64,000 bases of DNA from positions 62,001 to 126,000 of the forward strand of contig NZ_JAFCJX010000009.1 of the NCBI RefSeq assembly GCF_018130695.1, given 5' to 3'. Below, piece after piece: positions 51,632 to 60,295 of the stretch (within the stretch, counting starts at the first letter, position 1; the number at the start of each line of letters is the position of its first letter). The position numbers were made by a program, and so were the translations under genes. The stretch comes from Bradyrhizobium jicamae (GTDB lineage: Bacteria; Pseudomonadota; Alphaproteobacteria; Rhizobiales; Xanthobacteraceae). The notes beneath the pieces are model-generated. The model did not search any database. It worked only from the letters and a program-made list of their open reading frames with translations, and had not been told where the DNA came from.

Positions 51632-52690
51632 GTGGCGGACGGCGTCAGGAAAGACGAAGAATTTTCCGGCACAAGGGAAGTCGAGGAGCGCCATCGTATC
51701 AACGAGGCGAACCTCGATGCCTGGATGAAGGACAATGTCGAGGGCTATCAGGGCCCGCTGAAGGTCCTGCAGTTCAAGGGCGGTCAGTCCAATCCCACCT
51801 ACAAGATCGAAACGCCCGGTCGCAACTATGTGATGCGCCGCAGGCCGTTCGGTAAATTGTTGCCGTCGGCGCACGCGGTCGACCGCGAGTTCCGCGTCAT
51901 CGCCGCGCTCGGCAAGCAGAACTTTCCGGTCGCGCGCGCCTACGCGCTCTGCACCGACGATGCCGTGATCGGCTCGGCCTTCTACATCATGTCGATGGAA
52001 GAGGGCCGGGTGTTCTGGGATCCGACCTTGCCGAGCCAGGATCCGGACGCGCGGCGAAAAATCTTCACCAGCAAGATCGAAACGCTGGCGAAGCTGCACA
52101 TCCTCGATCCGGAGACAATCGGCCTCGGCGACTTCGGCAAGCCCGGCAATTATTTCGCGCGCCAAGTCGATCGCTGGACCAAGCAGTATCGGGCGTCCGA
52201 GACCCAGCACATTCCGGAGTTCGAGAAACTCGCCGAATGGCTGCCGAAGACGGTGCCGGAGCAGAAGCGCGTCTCGGTCGTGCATGGCGACTATCGCCTC
52301 GACAACATGATCTTCCACGCGACCGAGCCGCGCGTGCAGGCGGTGCTGGACTGGGAGCTGTCGACGCTCGGCGACCCCATGGCCGACTTCACCTATCTGT
52401 TGATGCAGTGGACCATGCCGGGTCTCGCCGGTGTTGATCTCAAGGCACTCGGCATCCCGAGCCAGGACGAGGCGGCGCAGATCTACTGCGACGTCACCGG
52501 CATCGCAGTGCCGGATCTCAACTGGTACTTCTCGTACAATCTGTTCCGCCTTGCGGGCATCACCCAGGGTATTGCGGGGCGGATCCGCGACGGCACCGCC
52601 GCGAATGCCAAGGCCATCGAGTCGGCCAAGCGCACCGTGCCGCTGTCGCAAGCATCATGGGAATACGCGCAGAAGGCCGGTGCGGTGTGA
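51632..52690 (+). CDS. APH-family phosphotransferase, acyl-CoA-associated
   Basis: 352 residues from GTG 51632, with GAGGGAG 7 nt upstream. Kinase landmarks: VLQFKGGQSNPTYKIETPGRNYVMRRRPFGKLLPSAHAVDREFRVI, catalytic loop VSVVHGDYRLDNMIFH, and metal site VQAVLDWELSTLGDPMADFTYLLMQW. It belongs to the branch that accompanies or is fused to ACAD10/11 acyl-CoA dehydrogenases rather than to antibiotic-resistance enzymes. A perfect intrinsic terminator follows, closing the operon. Confidence 0.9.
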   Translation: MADGVRKDEEFSGTREVEERHRINEANLDAWMKDNVEGYQGPLKVLQFKGGQSNPTYKIETPGRNYVMRRRPFGKLLPSAHAVDREFRVIAALGKQNFPVARAYALCTDDAVIGSAFYIMSMEEGRVFWDPTLPSQDPDARRKIFTSKIETLAKLHILDPETIGLGDFGKPGNYFARQVDRWTKQYRASETQHIPEFEKLAEWLPKTVPEQKRVSVVHGDYRLDNMIFHATEPRVQAVLDWELSTLGDPMADFTYLLMQWTMPGLAGVDLKALGIPSQDEAAQIYCDVTGIAVPDLNWYFSYNLFRLAGITQGIAGRIRDGTAANAKAIESAKRTVPLSQASWEYAQKAGAV

Positions 52691-52695
52691 GATCA

Positions 52696-52735
52696 GGCGG
52701 CGCGATTCGTTTGGAATCGCGCCGCCTTTCTTTTT
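52696..52735 (+). terminator. Strong intrinsic terminator
   Basis: Perfect 13-bp stem GGCGGCGCGATTC (52696-52708), loop GTTTG, GAATCGCGCCGCC (52714-52726), then TTTCTTTTT. It starts 6 nt after the phosphotransferase stop. Confidence 0.93.
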
Positions 52736-52795
52736 GACGTCATTGCCGAACGCTGTTATCCGGCCGCTGTAGCAACAATCGCGGACTTCTCTTCA

Positions 52796-52936
52796 CCTCG
52801 CCCCGCTTACGGGGAGAGGTCACATCGCATCGAAGATGCGATGTGGGTGAGGGGGAGTCTCCGCGAGCGCAACTGTCAAAGTATCTGCGGAAGCAGCCCC
52901 TCACCCCAACCCTCTCCCCGCAAGAGCGGGGCGAGG
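52796..52936. repeat. MITE-like repeat with 12-bp terminal inverted repeats
   Basis: CCTCGCCCCGCT (52796-52807) is matched by AGCGGGGCGAGG (52925-52936). Inside is a perfect 10-bp hairpin, ACATCGCATC-GAA-GATGCGATGT. It sits directly before the DMT transporter and obscures that gene's start. Confidence 0.6.
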
Positions 52937-52977
52937 GGGCCTCATCTCTTCGCGGCTCGAGCGCCCTGGATTTCGAC

Positions 52978-53892
52978 TTGAAGCTTTCCCCGAACATCCG
53001 CGGCGGCCTGTTGATGGTCGCGGCCATGGCCAGTTTCACGACCAACGACACACTGACGAAAGCCGTGTCGGCGGAGATGAACATCGGACAGATCCTGCTG
53101 CTGCGCGGCGTGTTCGCGCTGGCGCTGATCGGTGCGCTCGCGGTGCATCGCGATGCCTTGCGGCCGCTGAAGTCGCTGCTGATCCGCCCCGTGGCCTTGC
53201 GTGGCATCGGCGAGATCGGCGGCACGCTGACCTTCCTGACCGCGATCTCGCACATGCCGCTGGCGAACGCTGCCGCGATCTTCCAGGCGTTGCCGCTCGT
53301 GATCACGTTCGGCGCAGCCATCGTATTCGGCGAGCCCGTCGGCTGGCGGCGCTGGCTCGCGATATCGGCAGGCTTCGTCGGCGTGCTCGTCGTGGTGCGG
53401 CCGGGCATGGCCGGCTTCAGCCAGTACGCACTCCTGGCGCTGGCGTCCGTCGCATTCTGCGCGGTGCGCGATCTCGCCACCCGCAGCATCCCCGGTCATC
53501 TGCCATCGGTGTTCATTGCGCTGCTCACGACGGTCACGGTGACCAGCGCAGGCGCCGTCGTGCTGGTGCCGCTCGGCGGCTGGACCCCGCCATCGGCAAA
53601 GGCGGTCGGCCTGCTTGCGCTGGCCGCGGTGTTCGTCCTGATCGGCTACCAATGCATCATCCAGGCGCTGCGCTCCGGCGACATTTCCGCAGTGGCGCCG
53701 TTCCGCTACTTCGCGCTGCTCTGGGCGATCGGACTCGGCTACCTCGTGTTTGGCGATCGCCCAGATCTGCCGATGGTGATCGGCGCTGCCATCATCGTCT
53801 CGTCAGGCTTGTACACCCTCTATCGCGAGCGCATCCGCAACAAGCTGCGGCCCGCCGCCACCGCGTCGAGTCTGCCGCCGGATGGGCTGTGA
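52978..53892 (+). CDS. DMT-superfamily transporter (EamA type)
   Basis: About 304 residues. The start is uncertain: TTG 52978 gives a normal N-terminus (LKLSPNIRGGLLMVAAMASFTTNDTLTK), while the frame stays open through the upstream repeat and an ATG at 53014 would cut into helix 1. Ten helices are expected. EamA hallmarks include ILLLRGVFALALIGALAVHRD, EIGGTLTFLTAISHMPLANAAAIFQALPLVITFGAAIVFGEPVGWRRW and, in the second half, ISAVAPFRYFALLWAIGLGYLVFGDRPDL. Export of a metabolite is typical for the family. Substrate unknown. Confidence 0.85.
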   Translation: MKLSPNIRGGLLMVAAMASFTTNDTLTKAVSAEMNIGQILLLRGVFALALIGALAVHRDALRPLKSLLIRPVALRGIGEIGGTLTFLTAISHMPLANAAAIFQALPLVITFGAAIVFGEPVGWRRWLAISAGFVGVLVVVRPGMAGFSQYALLALASVAFCAVRDLATRSIPGHLPSVFIALLTTVTVTSAGAVVLVPLGGWTPPSAKAVGLLALAAVFVLIGYQCIIQALRSGDISAVAPFRYFALLWAIGLGYLVFGDRPDLPMVIGAAIIVSSGLYTLYRERIRNKLRPAATASSLPPDGL

Positions 53893-53969
53893 CGACCCGC
53901 AACTGGTTCTTTGTCGCCCGCGGGCGGATTTGTTTTGATGGAAACCGTAGCCGGGGAAAGGACGCTCAA

Positions 53970-54218
53970 ATGACACACTGCATTGTCGTCAGAGCAACTT
54001 GGGATACCGAGGCTTCGGTGTGGACGGTCGAAAGTCCCGATCTCCCGGGTCTCGTGACCGAAGCTGCAAGCATTGACGAACTCGACGCCAGGCTGTCGGG
54101 CCTGATCCGCGATCTCCTGGAAGATCACAGTGGCGGAGACTGCTATGAAGTCCCGGTCGAGGTCATCGCCAGCTTCTCCAAGCGGGTCCGAGTTGGCTCC
54201 GGCAAAGACATGGCATGA
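53970..54218 (+). CDS. DUF1902/HicB-like small protein
   Basis: 82 residues from ATG 53970, with GGGGAAAGG upstream. CIVVRATWDTEASVWTVESPDLPGLVTEAASIDELDARLSGLIRDLLEDH is the DUF1902/HicB-type partial RNase-H fold seen in antitoxins. The C-terminus lacks an obvious DNA-binding domain. No HicA toxin reading frame follows within the 21 nt before the next gene, so it appears to be an orphan. Confidence 0.75.
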   Translation: MTHCIVVRATWDTEASVWTVESPDLPGLVTEAASIDELDARLSGLIRDLLEDHSGGDCYEVPVEVIASFSKRVRVGSGKDMA

Positions 54219-54239
54219 ACGCTTCCGGGTTTCGAAACG

Positions 54240-54635
54240 ATGGTTGATGAGCACCTCACGCTGCAGCAGATCGACGGACAGGATTGGGGAAATCCTGAGG
54301 CCGGCGAGACTGGCATGGTGGCAAAGTGCCGTCGTTTGCGTCGAACGCCCTTGAAGGACTTGAGTGTGAGCGATCTGCGTCTGCTCATAGGTCAAGAGAT
54401 TGGCCTAACGACATTGGTTCCGAGAGCGCTTTTGCGCGTGTCTTCCGATCCGTTGACCGAGGGCGACTATTATCCAGGCGATCTCCTGAGTGTGCTTCTG
54501 CGAGTCAAAGGAGCGTACTGGTCTGAAAATCCCGACGAACTGGTCCGGCTTGTTTCGATTGCCAAGTCCGTGGAAACCAACGACCGCAAGGTGGTCGACG
54601 AATGTCGAGCGTTCCTTGCGGCGTACCCTTTGTAG
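54240..54635 (+). CDS. Possible CDI-system immunity protein
   Basis: 131 residues. LTLQQIDGQDWGNPEAGETGMVAKCRRLRRTPLKDLSVSDLRLLIGQEIGLTTLVPRALLRV and EGDYYPGDLLSVLLRV resemble the contact-dependent growth inhibition immunity family as I remember it. No CdiA toxin or toxin tip is within the window. It has a weak ribosome-binding site and probably shares a transcript with the DUF1902 gene. Confidence 0.55.
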   Translation: MVDEHLTLQQIDGQDWGNPEAGETGMVAKCRRLRRTPLKDLSVSDLRLLIGQEIGLTTLVPRALLRVSSDPLTEGDYYPGDLLSVLLRVKGAYWSENPDELVRLVSIAKSVETNDRKVVDECRAFLAAYPL

Positions 54636-54651
54636 GCAGGTTTCGACGCCA

Positions 54652-55821
54652 TCACGTCCCGCAATGCGCGATCAGCCGCTCCACGAATCCCGCGCATTTC
54701 AACAGCTCCGACATCTCCACATACTCATCCGGCGTATGCGCCTGCCCGATGCCGCCAGGGCCGACCACCACTGACGGCACACCGGCCATGCTGACGAACA
54801 GCCCGGCCTCGGTGCCGAAGGCGACCTTGGCGTGGTCGTTGCGGCCGGCGAGCTGTTTTGCCAGCGTGACGATCGCCTCATCCGCGGGCGTGTCGAGCGC
54901 GGGATAGTCCAAAATCTCCTCGAAGGAGATGCCGCAGTCCGGATGGTGCTGCTTCATCGCCGGCTCGATCTCGGCCCTGGCCCAGGCGACGATCGCATCC
55001 GTCACCTGCTTCGACTCGGTGACGCCAAGCCCGCGGCATTCGAACTCGATCGTGCAATGATCCGGCACGATGTTCAGCGCGGCGCCGCCATGCACGATGC
55101 TGGTGAGCAGCGTGGTGTGCGGCATGTCGTAGAGCGCATCGCGTGGACCGTTCTTCGCGAGCTCTGTGGCGCGGCGGCGGATCTCGGTGATCAGTTCGGC
55201 GGCATATTCGATCGCGTTGACGCCTTCAGGGGCGATCGACGAATGCTTTGCCAGGCCGCGAAACGTCGCGCGTACGCCGTGCTTGCCCTTGTGGCCGATG
55301 ATGACCTGCATCTGCGTCGGCTCGCCGACGAAGCAGCCGAGGGGCTTGACCGGCTTCGTGGCGACCTCGCCGAGCATCGGCCGCACGCCGACGCAGCCGA
55401 TCTCCTCGTCATAGGAGATCGCCAGGTGAATCGGTGTTGAGAGCTTCGCCTCCAGCATCTCCGGAACCATGGCGAGGCAGACCGCGACGAAGCCCTTCAT
55501 GTCGGTGGTGCCGCGGCCGTACAGCCGGCCGTCCTGCTCTGAGAGCTCGAACGGATCGCGGGTCCAGATCTGCCCGGTGACCGGCACCACGTCGGTATGG
55601 CCTGATAGCACGAAGCCGGGCTTGTCCGCGGGGCCGATGGTGACCCACAGCGAGGCCTTCTGCCCGGTGTCATCAACGATCCGCTCGCCGCTGACGCCGA
55701 ATGAGGCGAGGTAGCTCTCGATATGAGCGATCAGGGGCAGGTTGGAGCGGTCGCTCACGGTGTCGAAGGCGATGAGGTCGGCGAGCAGTTTTCGGATGCG
55801 GTCGGGGCGGGGGCTTTGCAT
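54652..55821 (-). CDS. argE: Acetylornithine deacetylase
   Basis: 389 residues from ATG 55821; the frame is open upstream only as a shadow of the NIPSNAP gene. M20 peptidase metal ligands are visible: VLSGHTDVVPV (His, Asp), GRGTTDMKGF (bridging Asp), AISYDEEIGCVG (Glu pair), CFVGEPTQM and GIGQAHTPDEYVEM (last His). The pattern is the ArgE group. It removes acetyl from N-acetylornithine in arginine synthesis, though rhizobia often also have ArgJ, so this copy may deacylate other substrates. Confidence 0.9.
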   Translation of the reverse strand: MQSPRPDRIRKLLADLIAFDTVSDRSNLPLIAHIESYLASFGVSGERIVDDTGQKASLWVTIGPADKPGFVLSGHTDVVPVTGQIWTRDPFELSEQDGRLYGRGTTDMKGFVAVCLAMVPEMLEAKLSTPIHLAISYDEEIGCVGVRPMLGEVATKPVKPLGCFVGEPTQMQVIIGHKGKHGVRATFRGLAKHSSIAPEGVNAIEYAAELITEIRRRATELAKNGPRDALYDMPHTTLLTSIVHGGAALNIVPDHCTIEFECRGLGVTESKQVTDAIVAWARAEIEPAMKQHHPDCGISFEEILDYPALDTPADEAIVTLAKQLAGRNDHAKVAFGTEAGLFVSMAGVPSVVVGPGGIGQAHTPDEYVEMSELLKCAGFVERLIAHCGT

Positions 55822-55968
55822 GTGTGGCTTCAGGTACGGGAAACAGATCGGCGAACCATAACAACGAAACTGTGACCGGGAAATGTGAATGCCGGAATGG
55901 CCGTAATTCCTGCGCAGGATTGCGCTTCGATGGCTCGCCCCCATCTGTTGCCCAAAAGGGAGGCCACG

Positions 55969-56304
55969 ATGATCCAGCAGTTGCGCATCTACGAGATCTT
56001 CGAGAAGAACAAGGCTGCGTTCCATGCCCGGTTCCGCGACCATGCGGCGCGGATCATGACCGGCCGCTACGGCTTCAAATTCGTCCAGATGTGGGAAACG
56101 CGGTTCGGCGACCGCACCGAGTTCGTCTATCTCCTGGACTGGCCCGACGAGGCGACCAAGACGGCGCAATGGGCGGCGTTCATGGCCGATGCCGAATGGG
56201 CCGAGATCAAGCGCGTGACCCATGCCGAGCACGGGCTGATGGTGGGGGAGATCGAGGATCGCCTGCTGGTGCCGGTGGATGATGCGCCGGAACGCTCCCG
56301 CTGA
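55969..56304 (+). CDS. NIPSNAP-family protein
   Basis: 111 residues from ATG 55969, with AAGGGAGG upstream. IQQLRIYEIFEKNKAAFHARFRDHAARIMTGRYGFKFVQMWETRFGDRTEFVYLLDWPDEATKTAQWAAFMADAEW matches the ferredoxin-like alpha/beta fold of NIPSNAP. Members bind small ligands or act in catabolic clusters; no activity is predictable. It is divergent from argE. Confidence 0.9.
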   Translation: MIQQLRIYEIFEKNKAAFHARFRDHAARIMTGRYGFKFVQMWETRFGDRTEFVYLLDWPDEATKTAQWAAFMADAEWAEIKRVTHAEHGLMVGEIEDRLLVPVDDAPERSR

Positions 56305-56997
56305 CATTAGACCGCTGATTTGCCCGACGGCGCAAGGCCCCGGCGCAAAAATATTTCGTCTTGCATGAAATTCGGATTATGCTATATGTACATCCATCTC
56401 ACCCTCTGAGGGGCGTTGCGCAATGTCACGAACGCGGGTCGAGATGCGGTGGACGCCGGGCGTGCGAGTGACATGCGCGCGCAAGGCGTACGGCGAAGTC
56501 GTGTGGGCCTGATGTCCAGCCCTAAATAGCCCTAAAAACGGCAATCTTTCCAATCGCTTGAAAAAGCTATGGGCTGCAGGATGCCCCGCAGGCCCCAAAT
56601 AGGCCCCTGTCCAGCAAGTGGTGAAGCTTGGGCATATTTGGGCGGCCTTTGAGCGTTTCGAGGGGCCGCGCTTTTCTTTGTTCGGCGTTTTCGCAACCTG
56701 ACCAACAAAGCTCGATGCCGCTTCGCTACACCGACCAGATCATTGCAGGCGCGCCCCGCAGCTACGAGATGGGGACGTCGTTCAAGTGGTAAGCCCAATC
56801 ACATATCGTCTGCTGCTGGCCCACGGCCACTCCGGTGGTGAGGTGAGACCTTGGGTCGAACTTACAGTTGACCAATCATTGCTTTCACCAAGAATTGTGA
56901 TCCTACGGCAACACTGTCAGCTAATCCCACAAAGGCTAGCTTCGCTCGTTTAACAGCATTGTCCGCCGTGTTACTCCTGCAAAAGGGGTTCAGGCCA
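56305..56997. other. Degraded junction region
   Basis: 693 bp without an intact gene. GC content falls and A/T-rich words appear (for example ATATTTCG at 56349). A 29-codon open stretch at 56423-56512 (MSRTRVEMRWTPGVRVTCAR start) resembles a dispersed Bradyrhizobium repeat from memory, unverified. A receptor-like tail lies at 56700-56792. This marks the start of the accessory region. Confidence 0.5.
56700..56792 (+). pseudogene. Possible 3' remnant of a TonB-dependent receptor
   Basis: The frame ending in TAA at 56790-56792 reads MPLRYTDQIIAGAPRSYEMG then TSFKW. A GAPRxY stretch followed by alternating residues and a terminal aromatic is what the last strand of a TonB-dependent barrel looks like. 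The sequence upstream does not continue as a receptor. It lies next to two intact receptors. Confidence 0.3.
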
Positions 56998-57381
56998 ATG
57001 ACATGGGTTGCGTTCAAGCGACGGATCGGCTGGGGAGCTGCTTTCGTAGGCGCCTATGCGCTAGTATTGAACCTTGTTCTTTCCAGCCTGCTGGTCGCCA
57101 GCGTTTCCCCGGCCTTCGCCGCAGATGAGCACGTGCTCTGCGTCAGCAACGGCAGCGACCGCGCGGCTCAAAATGAGACTGGGAAAGGCCGGCAGAACTC
57201 GGTCGTTCACTGCCCCGTCTGCGTCGGTCACCACGTCTCTGGTGCGTTGCCGCCATCTCAGCCAACGCTTGCTTGCGGCTCACACGTCCGATCGCCGAGC
57301 GCTATCCCGTTCGAAGCACGGTTTGTTGCGCCGCTTCGCACCTACGATCATCAATCTCGAGGACCTCCTTTTCTGATCTGA
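56998..57381 (+). CDS. DUF2946-like small exported/membrane protein
   Basis: 127 residues from ATG 56998. One N-terminal hydrophobic helix or signal (GAAFVGAYALVLNLVLSSLLVASVSPAFA) is followed by HVLCVSNG and a CPVCVGHHV motif with two Cys and two His, then a Pro-rich tail. DUF2946 proteins often accompany copper and TonB-receptor genes. The next gene, a TonB-dependent receptor, starts 48 nt later on the same strand. A role in metal handling is inferred from the Cys/His motif and context. Confidence 0.7.
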   Translation: MTWVAFKRRIGWGAAFVGAYALVLNLVLSSLLVASVSPAFAADEHVLCVSNGSDRAAQNETGKGRQNSVVHCPVCVGHHVSGALPPSQPTLACGSHVRSPSAIPFEARFVAPLRTYDHQSRGPPFLI

Positions 57382-57429
57382 CAGCTGCGCTACCGCGCCG
57401 ATATTGTCTGATCGATTGGGAGTTTTGTC

Positions 57430-59646
57430 GTGTTGTCCACCATCAGGTGGCTGCGAGCCTGTGCGCTCGCCAGTGCCGCCGTTATCCTGTCTTCACCTGT
57501 AAAAGCACAATCAAGCGGCCAGAAGCAGTTGCCGCCGGTGACTGTTGAAGCACCAAAGCAAAAGCGGGCTGCCGCAAGCCGTCCGTCCCAGCAGGCAGCC
57601 CGCTCATCGCCAAGCGCGCCTACCAGACGGGTGCCGGTCTCAACGGCCCAATCAACCGGCGATCAGGGAAGCGCTTCGCGTGCAGCACTGGGCGTCCTTT
57701 CTGCCCAGCAAGCTCTCAGGGAGATCAACAACACACCGGGAGGCGTTGCGCTCGTTCCAGCCGAGGCCTATCGAAATTCGACCGTCTCGAACACGATAAA
57801 GGACATCCTGGACTATGTTCCGGGCGTATTCGCCCAGCCGAAATGGGGCGACGACACGCGCCTGTCGATCCGTGGTTCAGGTCTGTCGCGCAACTTCCAC
57901 CTGCGCGGCATCCAGCTCTACATGGACGGCATTCCGATCAACACCTCGGACGGGTACGGCGATTTCCAGGAGATCGACCCGACAGCCTACAAATATGTGG
58001 AGGTCTACAAAGGTGGTAACGCACTGCAGTTCGGCGCCAATTCGCTGGGGGGCGCCATCAATTTTGTCACCCCGACCGGGCGCGATGCCTATCCCAACGG
58101 CGCCTCAGTAGACTTCGGCGCATTCAACACGAAACGGCTACAGGCCAATGTCGGCGGTGCGAACGGCCCGTGGGATGGCTTCGTCACCGCATCCACGCAG
58201 GCCTCGGACGGCTTTCGTGATCACAGCTTCGGATCAAGCAACAAACTCAGTGCCAACGTCGGCTATCAGATTTCGCCTGACGTCGAAACGCGCTTCTACC
58301 TGAACGCCAACGAGGTGCGCCAGCGCATCCCTGGCAGCATCGACAGAACAACGGCGCTGACCTCGCCGACCACGCCCGCGGCCGTCAATGTTGCCAATGA
58401 CTGGCAACGGAACATTGACACCGTACGGCTCGCCAACAAGACCACCGTTCAGATCGATGATACGAAGGTGGAGTTCGGGGCGTTCGGCGTCGACCGCCAT
58501 CTGATGCATCCGATCTTCCAGTGGCTCGACTACCGCTACAAGGATTACGGCGGCTTCGCCAAGGTGACGGACGACCGGCTCATCGGCGGCTACCGCAACC
58601 GGTTTGTCGCCGGCTTCAACATCCTCAACGGCACGATCGACGCGCAGCAATTCGTCAATATTGGCGGCTTCAAGGGGGCCCAGACATCAGCCTTGCGGCA
58701 AAGGCCGGAAAACTATTCGGCCTTCGCGGAGAACTCGTTCTATTTCCTGCCGAACGTCGCTCTTGTGGCCGGCACGCAGTATCTGTTCGCCGTGCGCGAC
58801 CAGCAGGTCATTTTCTCCACCAACGGCGACGTGAACGGCCGCAGCACCTTCAGTCTGTGGAGTCCGAAGGCCGGGCTGTTGTGGCAGGTCGATCCCAGCT
58901 GGCAGGTGTTCGGCAATGTTTCGCGCAGCGCGGAGGTGCCGAGCTTCGGCGAAAGCGTCAGCCCGAACTTCCTCAATCCGGCGCTGCCGAACATTCCGTT
59001 CTTCCAGATCAAGCCGCAAACGGCAACGACGTTCGAGGTCGGCACCCGGATGAAGCGGCCAGATTACGCCTGGGAGGTCACGCTCTACCGGTCGCAAATC
59101 GACGACGAACTGCTGTGCTTGTACAGCGCATTCGGCAATTGCAACGTCACGAACGCCAACAAGACCATTCATCAGGGCATCGAAGCGGGTGCAGGCGCGG
59201 CGATCTTCCGCGATCTCTTCGTGAGTGGAGCCGCGCCTGACAAGATTTGGCTCAACCTGGCCTACACGCTGAACGACTTCCGTTTCGAGAACGACCCGGT
59301 GTTCGGCAACAACCAGCTGCCGGGTGCGCCGCGCCACTTCGTCCGCGCTGAGCTGCTGTACAAGCATCCGAGCGGCCTCTACTTCGGACCCAATCTGGAA
59401 TGGGTGCCGCAGGCCTACTTCGTCGATAGCGCCAACACACTGATCAGCTCCGCCTACGCGATTTGGGGTTTCAAGGCCGGCTTCGACAATGGTGGTCCGA
59501 TCACGGGTTACATCGAAGCGCGCAATATTGCAGACAAGGCCTACATCGCAAGCGCCAGCATTATCGACCGAGCGACACCGACATCGCCGCTGTTCGAGCC
59601 AGGTACCGGGAGAGCGGTCTTCGCCGGGATGAGGTATCGGTGGTGA
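57430..59646 (+). CDS. TonB-dependent receptor (outer membrane)
   Basis: 738 residues from GTG 57430. Signal peptide: residues 1-26 (LRACALASAAVILSSPVKAQ). A disordered Ala/Pro/Gln-rich stretch with LPPVTVEAPKQ (TonB-box position) precedes the plug: NTIKDILDYVPGVFAQPKWGDDTRLSIRGSGLSRNFHLRGIQLYMDGIPIN and KGGNALQFGANSLGGAINFVTPTG. The 22-stranded barrel ends RAVFAGMRYRW, with terminal Trp. The plug resembles FecA/PcoB-neighbour type receptors for metal chelates. Flanked by DUF2946 and YcnI-like genes, so copper or iron chelate uptake is plausible. Confidence 0.9.
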   Translation: MLSTIRWLRACALASAAVILSSPVKAQSSGQKQLPPVTVEAPKQKRAAASRPSQQAARSSPSAPTRRVPVSTAQSTGDQGSASRAALGVLSAQQALREINNTPGGVALVPAEAYRNSTVSNTIKDILDYVPGVFAQPKWGDDTRLSIRGSGLSRNFHLRGIQLYMDGIPINTSDGYGDFQEIDPTAYKYVEVYKGGNALQFGANSLGGAINFVTPTGRDAYPNGASVDFGAFNTKRLQANVGGANGPWDGFVTASTQASDGFRDHSFGSSNKLSANVGYQISPDVETRFYLNANEVRQRIPGSIDRTTALTSPTTPAAVNVANDWQRNIDTVRLANKTTVQIDDTKVEFGAFGVDRHLMHPIFQWLDYRYKDYGGFAKVTDDRLIGGYRNRFVAGFNILNGTIDAQQFVNIGGFKGAQTSALRQRPENYSAFAENSFYFLPNVALVAGTQYLFAVRDQQVIFSTNGDVNGRSTFSLWSPKAGLLWQVDPSWQVFGNVSRSAEVPSFGESVSPNFLNPALPNIPFFQIKPQTATTFEVGTRMKRPDYAWEVTLYRSQIDDELLCLYSAFGNCNVTNANKTIHQGIEAGAGAAIFRDLFVSGAAPDKIWLNLAYTLNDFRFENDPVFGNNQLPGAPRHFVRAELLYKHPSGLYFGPNLEWVPQAYFVDSANTLISSAYAIWGFKAGFDNGGPITGYIEARNIADKAYIASASIIDRATPTSPLFEPGTGRAVFAGMRYRW

Positions 59647-59714
59647 TGAGGATCGATGAAATCCCGCATGGCCATCCATGCGGCAGAACCAAGAGAAGGA
59701 AAGGGACGGCCCAC

Positions 59715-60230
59715 ATGCGTCACATTCTGCTGGCTCTCGCCGCTTTCGCTGGCTTCACCGGCGGGGCACAGGCACACGTCACCCTCGCGCAATCGGAGGC
59801 TCCGGTCGGAACTTCCTATCGGGCAACCTTCCGAGTTCCTCATGGCTGCGGCGATTCACCGACGCTGAAGGTCCGCGTCCGGATTCCCGACGGAGTGGTC
59901 GGGGTCAAGCCGATGCCGAAGGCAGGCTGGCAGATCGATCTTGTCAAAGGCAGCTATGACAAGTCGTACGCCATGTACCACAGCAACGTCACCGAAGGCG
60001 TTAAGGAGGTGTCGTGGACCGGCAACCTCCCGAACGACTACTACGAGGAGTTTGTGATCTCAGTCTACCTTACCGACGACTTGGCCCCGGGCCGCATGTT
60101 ATATTTCCCGGTGGTACAGGAATGCGAGGGCGGCGGCGCCCACCGCTGGATCGAAATCCCCACGAGTGGAAAGTCTGCGGCGGACTACAAGGAGCCGGCA
60201 CCGGGTTTGAAACTCCTGCCGAAACAGTGA
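59715..60230 (+). CDS. YcnI-like (DUF1775) copper-type exported protein
   Basis: 171 residues from ATG 59715. Signal peptide: RHILLALAAFAGFTGGAQA, after which the mature protein starts with His (HVTLAQSEAPVGTSYRATFRVPHGC). In YcnI proteins this His and a conserved Trp bind copper; here a Trp appears in KEVSWTGNLPNDYYEEF. It follows the receptor by 68 nt on the same strand. YcnI proteins are usually followed by PcoC/CopC-type proteins, which are missing here. Confidence 0.87.
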   Translation: MRHILLALAAFAGFTGGAQAHVTLAQSEAPVGTSYRATFRVPHGCGDSPTLKVRVRIPDGVVGVKPMPKAGWQIDLVKGSYDKSYAMYHSNVTEGVKEVSWTGNLPNDYYEEFVISVYLTDDLAPGRMLYFPVVQECEGGGAHRWIEIPTSGKSAADYKEPAPGLKLLPKQ

Positions 60231-60295
60231 GGTCCGCTGTGGCCTTTAGCAGACCGATCGAGGGATATCAGGCTGCGGAAAATGATTCTAACAAA

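Noticed and set aside
54186..54354. HicA toxin after the DUF1902 gene
   Set aside because: No frame gives a HicA-like sequence with its conserved GSHH-type motif; the apparent frame is a shadow.
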